Source: Halanaerobium sp.
Lineage (GTDB): Bacteria; Bacillota; Halanaerobiia; Halanaerobiales; Halanaerobiaceae
Length of the DNA: 6,658 nucleotides
Direction of reading: 5' to 3'
Assembly (NCBI GenBank): GCA_003070825.1
Contig: QBLP01000107.1
Span: 1-6,658 of the forward strand
The position numbers were made by a program, and so were the translations under genes. The notes beneath the pieces are model-generated. The model was not told the origin of the DNA and did no database searches. It saw only the letters and a program-made list of their open reading frames with translations. Positions 5,824-6,658 of this stretch are shown one piece after another (the stretch's first letter is position 1; every line of letters starts with the position of its first letter).

Positions 5824-6336
5824 TTGAAAATAACTAAATTTTTAAATGAAATCTGGAAGGCATCCCGCCCTCTTTCTTTAACTCTTGCCTTTTATTCGAC
5901 AACTCTCGGTATGGCAGTTGCTCACCTGGAAGGGAAATTATTCAGCGGAAATTTAGCCTTTGATCTAAAATTAATATTTTTGGCCACTCTGGCCGGACTT
6001 TTTGTACAGACAGGAACTAATTTTATCAACGATTATTTTGAATGTGAATACAAAAATCTTCACTTTAGCGATTCTAAAAAGTATAAATTTTTAGGCAAAA
6101 AAAGAAATCCCTTTGATATTCTAATTTTTCTGCTCGGAATTTTATCTTTTCTGATAACTGCCCTGCTCGGGCTTTATATTATTTTAATCACAACAAAAAA
6201 ATTGCTTTTAATTGGTCTGATAGGAATTATAGGTGGTTATGCCTATACTGGTGAGCCGATTGTTTATAAAAAAAGAGGTTTAGGTACCCCACCTGCCGAT
6301 CAGCCTTTTAATCCCTGTTTTAATGCTGAGCAATGA
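5824..6336 (+). pseudogene. UbiA/MenA-like prenyltransferase, N-terminal part of a broken gene
   Basis: This is the first half of a membrane prenyltransferase of the UbiA superfamily, closest in feel to MenA (1,4-dihydroxy-2-naphthoate prenyltransferase). Translation starts at TTG 5824-5826, with AGGAAG (5811-5816) 7 bases upstream; no in-frame ATG is better placed. The family opening WKASRPLSLTLAF (11-23), the first polyprenyl-diphosphate/Mg site TNFINDYFE (65-73), several membrane helices and the YTGEPIVYKKRGLG block (about 141-154) are all present. After RGLG the frame reads 16 residues (TPPADQP...) unlike the family and stops at 6334-6336, while the family continues in another frame. About 28 residues normally found between RGLG and the second Asp motif are absent. 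Within the first site the usual NDxxD reads NDYFE. The product as it stands should be inactive. Confidence 0.8.
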
Positions 6337-6634
6337 ACTCAGAGATTTTGAGCGCGACAGTTCACTGGGAATCAAAACTCTAACTGTCAGAATAGGTTTT
6401 AAACGAGCTAAATTTCTTTACCTAACTCTACTCAGCAGTTCCTATCTTTTGACCATACTTTTTGTATTTTTAAATCTCTATCCACTAACAGCACTTTTAA
6501 CTCTGCTGACAATACCGCTGGCATTAAAGGCTTATCAAAATGCTGCCAGGGCAGAGAAAAAAGGAGTTCCTATAACCAATCAGCTTCACCTTAGTTTTGG
6601 CCTAATTCAGCTGCTGACATTATTTTTATCATAA
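6323..6634 (+). pseudogene. UbiA/MenA-like prenyltransferase, C-terminal part of the broken gene
   Basis: This second half lies in the +1 frame relative to the first. An ATG at 6323 opens the reading frame but has no ribosome binding site, and family-like residues (LPISLLIPVL) begin earlier, at about 6293, after an in-frame TAG at 6281-6283. That pattern shows a continuation of the upstream gene and not an independent gene. It carries the second Asp-rich site NELRDFERD (residues 4-12 from the ATG), then SLGIKTLTVRIG, two or three membrane segments and the family-like ending NQLHLSFGLIQLLTLFLS. The C-terminus and stop (6632-6634) look intact, so the damage is confined to the junction around 6280-6295. 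No terminator is visible before the window ends. Confidence 0.8.
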
Positions 6635-6645
6635 AATACTAGACC

Positions 6646-6658
6646 CTGTCTCTTATAC
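6646..6658. other. Right-edge match to the Tn5/Nextera mosaic end
   Basis: The last 13 bases, CTGTCTCTTATAC, equal the first 13 of the 19-base mosaic end used in Nextera libraries (CTGTCTCTTATACACATCT). They sit exactly at the window edge, as untrimmed adapter at a contig end would. Some natural IS elements also have ends of the CTGTCTCT type, so a truncated insertion-sequence terminus cannot be excluded. Confidence 0.6.

Overview
This window is AT-rich, gene-dense bacterial DNA. It uses strong AGGAGG-type ribosome binding sites, sigma-A-like promoters and intrinsic terminators, which together point to a Firmicutes-type genome. The ABC solute-binding protein has a signal-peptidase-I signal peptide and no lipobox cysteine, which fits a Gram-negative-type (diderm) envelope better than a typical monoderm. 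A halophilic fermentative anaerobe of the Halanaerobiales would fit all of this. That assignment is inferred from style and protein flavour, not from a database match.

Layout, left to right. A gene tail on the plus strand (3-95) ends before a bidirectional terminator (124-163). Five transcription units or genes then read leftwards on the minus strand. First is a LacI-family regulator (197-1210). Next is a small nitroreductase of the Frm2/HBN1/CinD type (1437-2036) preceded on its strand by a WrbA-type flavoprotein (2158-2787), with a GC-rich hairpin between them. Then comes a 63-residue DUF2892 membrane protein (2911-3102) with its own terminator. Last is a tightly overlapping ABC importer operon (3281-5665) in the order binding protein, ATPase, permease, driven by a good promoter at 5713-5740. 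Divergent from that operon, on the plus strand, lies a UbiA/MenA-like prenyltransferase gene (5824-6634) that is broken in the middle by a frameshift plus an apparent loss of about 28 codons.

Functionally, the wrbA/nitroreductase pair looks like a two-electron quinone and nitro-compound detoxification module. The ABC operon belongs to the nitrate/sulfonate/taurine/thiamine-precursor class, substrate unknown. The LacI regulator has no obvious sugar genes beside it, so its target is open. The broken prenyltransferase may be a decaying quinone-pathway gene.

The last 13 bases match the Tn5/Nextera mosaic end, so the right edge may be library adapter or the tip of an insertion sequence. I found no RNA genes, CRISPR array, complete mobile element or convincing new multi-gene system. 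The points most worth checking are the broken prenyltransferase, the right-edge sequence, a 20-bp perfect palindrome near the left edge, and the hairpin between wrbA and the nitroreductase gene. No gene-free stretch exceeds 300 bases.
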